From NCBI GenBank assembly GCA_016584305.1, contig JACEEZ010018609.1:55001-119000 (forward strand): DNA of 64,000 nt. Reading direction: 5' to 3'. Positions 60,861 through 64,000 of the stretch are shown piece by piece. The notes under the pieces are model-generated. The model made no database searches, was not told where the DNA came from, and was given only the letters and a program-made list of their open reading frames with translations. Position 1 is the stretch's first letter, and each line of letters opens with the position of its first letter. A program made the translations under genes and the position numbers. The stretch comes from Chionoecetes opilio (lineage: Eukaryota > Arthropoda > Malacostraca > Decapoda > Majidae).

Positions 60861-63800
60861 ACATAATTCTTACATATAATGGAGAATATAAATGTAGAAA
60901 CTGATGTGCTTCGCTCTACCATATTATTTTCTTGATTCAAGAAATACGTGGGTTGAATCATGTGGCGGCCGGCTGGGTGGTTGTCCACCCGTTACTCCAC
61001 TTATCACGCAATCAACTCCGCTTCCTAACTTTGAATGATTTTAGTGCACCCAACATGGCAAGAAGGCATCAACAAAGTAGTTTGAATCCTGCTGCTCTGA
61101 AATGTGCAAGTAAGTCTGTGTAGAAAAAAAAAGTTGGGTAATGACAGGGAGGAAGGGGCAAAGACCGCCCTGAGTGGGTGGCGCGGGTGTTTCCATGTAG
61201 GCGGCTCACTAAGATCTATTGTCATTTATGTCTATCCTTCCTAGAACATAATACATGATATCTGTGACCTGCCCGGTGTTGTACAGGTACTAACTATGAT
61301 GAAACGTATGCAATACATTACACTTTAGGCACGATCCTATCGTGTATATGCGTATTGTATCATCGTTACGTATCGGCGAGAAAAGACGTCAAATGTTGCG
61401 CTGGTGCATGTAGAAATGTGATTGAGATACACAATGGCCTTGTCATCCAGTTTCCTGTTTTGATACGGATATCCAGTAATGATACAAAGAAGTCCTGTAC
61501 CACAGCGTGCACTGCGCTTTATGGTAACTTCTTACATTTGATGTGTGTACTAGCATACATACAAGTATATATAAACAATAGAAAGATAATGCTGTATTTC
61601 TTGGTTTAAAAATTACAGTAATAAGAATGTAAATATAGTGAAACAAAGATAACGCACAGCAGTCTTGTCTTTCTCTCAATCAGCTATGCTGTTATGGCCT
61701 CACACCGCAGTTATCGGTGTACTTTCTGCTACACGTCGTATAGCTCATCGTTACCTTTGACCATTTCTAGCGACGACTAATCACCCGTGATTGCTTGATG
61801 TTCACTGCCAGAACCAGTGACAGGCTGTAAACACAACATAAATATACAGCAGCATTAATGGAATTTTCCATATGTTACGATCGTCTGAAATTTCTTTCAT
61901 ATGTGTCCGATCAGTGCGAGATGAAGTTGTACCGAAGAAGAATGATAAAATGAACATTTAATGTGAATAGACCCATTGATTTCTCTTTTCATAGAATAAT
62001 TTTCATACGAAAGCAGTTCGGAGAGCAAGCATACAAAGTTAACCAACCCTCAGCCCGCTGTGCGCCATGGAGATAACGCGTCACGGGCCAGCCGTGCCAC
62101 CGCCACCAGACTATAGTAGTCGTCCACAAGGGAAAAAATTCTCGTGGCATTATGGACTGAAATTGGAATGATTTTTGTACTGTGCTTCAAACACTAATCT
62201 ACATTTTTAACTGATCCTTAGTCAAGTCTTTTCCATTCCTGAGGCGTTTGCCACGCCTTGTTTTTACAGATATGTGGGGGCAAAAAAGGTTCCATAATTT
62301 TACAATTCTTTCATTTGGCTTCAAATTCGTCATACGTTTCCAAACATATTCATATATTCTATGACTAGAGTCAGAGCCTTGGATGACTCATGTCTTGTAT
62401 ATTACTGTTATTATGATTAGGATTACACTAAGCTATACTACGATGTCGACAAACTGATCTTTTTTACACCATAGTTACATATAAATACCTCTGATGGATG
62501 CTATGCCGAGAAATATATAATGCAAGTGTGTACCTCATTTACAAAGTGAGACATTTCCGAGTCTTACATCTGTGCCAAGGCCATGTGGGTGACTTAACCG
62601 ACAAAATATGTAGATATAGAAAACAGCGTTTAGAGGACAAAATACTTTCTTGCCGAGGTTTTGAATCTGTAGAATTATTAGAGAAAAAATGGCCAGTGGA
62701 CTTCAGTCCACTGGCCATCTATCGATGCGATGCGATAGTGATAGCCAGTCTATCTCCTGGTGCTCGGCGGGTTAAGCAGCTGATACAGTAACTTACTTGT
62801 ACTGCTTGTTTTTCATTGTATATACCTGTTTGTGTTCTTTTTGTGACTACAAAACTTTCATTAGACGACTACGAACATCATAAATTTTATTAATTTTTGT
62901 TGTTTGTAAGCTGGAAAACTCACATTCATGAATCATCATGGCTGTCGGCGCTAAAGGAACGAATCCCCATTCAGCCCACTTATCTTGTGTTAAGCTTTTT
63001 GTCATTGTGATTTTACATACTTCACTATTGCAACCTCACCATTTACTAATACTTATTGAATATTCTACTCAATTTTCGCAAAATTTACATTATGCACGGC
63101 CAATGTAAGTGTTTGCCATTTCTGATTTGTCGACAAAATCCAAGTTACCAAATTTAAATGAGTCAACATAAAACTTGCCAAATGAGTGAGAGCACTGTAC
63201 TGTTGCCACACATGCCAAGCTTTGCACCTAACCAGTAGGGGGTGTCTAGGATGGCAGCTGTTAAACTTGGATGACTGAACACACTCGACCTGTCTCATCA
63301 GTGCTTGCTAAGGTTGCTTAGTCCTAATTACAGGTAATTACTATTATGTTTTCCAATGAGTGAACAAATACCACTGCATGTGCTGCATAATTATTATAAT
63401 ATTAGATATTCAAGATTCTCTCCCCTCTATAGAATATTAGAAACAACTATCACTGCACATCACAATTTTTCCAGTGATCATCACCTCATTCACATTACCA
63501 GCACTGAAAGTGCTACAATGGAGTCTAATCATATACGTAGTTCTTTTGCCATCATGACACAGTTGCAGTTTTGCTTAGTAGTGGACACCTATACATGTAT
63601 TATGCATGCTAATGTTTTACAGGATAAAATGATTACCGTTTGGTTCACTTCATTCACACACGAGAGCAAACATGCACACACATTGTATAAAAGACAGAAA
63701 GACCGTTCAGTACAAGAGCAACGCCTGCCTGCACAGACACACACGTCACCAAGGGTTTGATTCGTAACAAATAATTCATGATGCATCTACCAATGAGGTT

Positions 63801-64000
63801 CTCATGTTCCTACCAAATTATACATGAAAAGTGGACTTTGATCTATCTAGTATTCCACAATGCACTACAGTATGAATCAGTAACCTTGCAGCAACAAGGA
63901 GCTAAGCTATTGAATATGTGGTAAGAAATATGAAATGGTTCACATTGTTAAGAGAAGACAATTGATAATTGGAGTGTTAAGGAAAAGCTGTTCATTTGTA
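60861..64000. other. No gene seen; short hairpins only
   Basis: Mixed AT-rich sequence. A 97-codon + frame at 62498-62791 has no recognised motif. A 14-bp perfect stem with 2-nt loop lies at 62689-62718 (ATGGCCAGTGGACT and its complement). GC-richer islets at 62045-62110 and 61150-61210 show no exon structure I can support. Confidence 0.4.

Noticed and set aside
62498..62791. 97-codon + frame near the right end
   Set aside because: No motif, AT-rich composition like the surroundings, and a hairpin inside it; chance frame is more likely.

Overview
The window comes from the nuclear genome of an arthropod, most likely a decapod crustacean. The evidence is spliced genes with GT-AG introns of 0.1 to more than 3 kb, short (CCTAA)n arrays matching the arthropod telomere motif, long (CA)n and (TA)n tracts, and a dense layer of LINE 3' ends, tRNA-derived SINEs and DNA-transposon derivatives. 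The species assignment is inference. No prokaryotic, CRISPR or viral locus is visible.

Three host genes lie head to tail on the + strand. (1) Junctophilin, exons 869-6516, is 5'-truncated by the window edge. It is a plasma-membrane/ER junction protein with MORN repeats and a C-terminal membrane anchor. It is probably followed by a long 3' UTR, up to about 10.5 kb. (2) MCM3, 12676-25618, has fifteen coding exons and is complete from ATG to stop. It encodes a subunit of the MCM2-7 replicative helicase, and an E2F-like motif sits 67 bp upstream of the ATG. The reading frame breaks in exon 13. (3) A Tudor-domain gene of the piRNA-pathway type, 33005 to at least 43647, encodes RRM, MYND zinc finger, Tudor 1 and Tudor 2. 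This is the order of the Vreteno/Veneno/TDRD1-like family. Its 3' end is not resolved.

The space between and inside the genes is mobile-element material. At 11.0-12.1 kb there is a 30-bp minisatellite interrupted by a tRNA-Val-like SINE. MCM3 introns hold TTAA-flanked MITEs (one nested in another copy of its own family), hAT elements with 8-bp target duplications, and LINE tails. The Tudor gene introns hold a hAT element carrying a TTAA element, a 2.65-kb hAT-like transposon with a broken transposase, and an intronic hairpin with about 84-bp arms. From 45.1 to 49.8 kb, DNA transposons alternate with (TA)n tracts. From 49.8 kb to the end I see no convincing gene, only LINE and SINE fragments, several inverted repeats, a Harbinger-like MITE and a possible 3' UTR of a minus-strand gene.

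The genes are not functionally linked to one another. I found no clearly novel multi-gene system. The observations most worth a second look are the MCM3 frame break, LINE tails lying directly at splice acceptors, the long intronic hairpin next to an exon of a small-RNA pathway gene, and the nested transposon structures.
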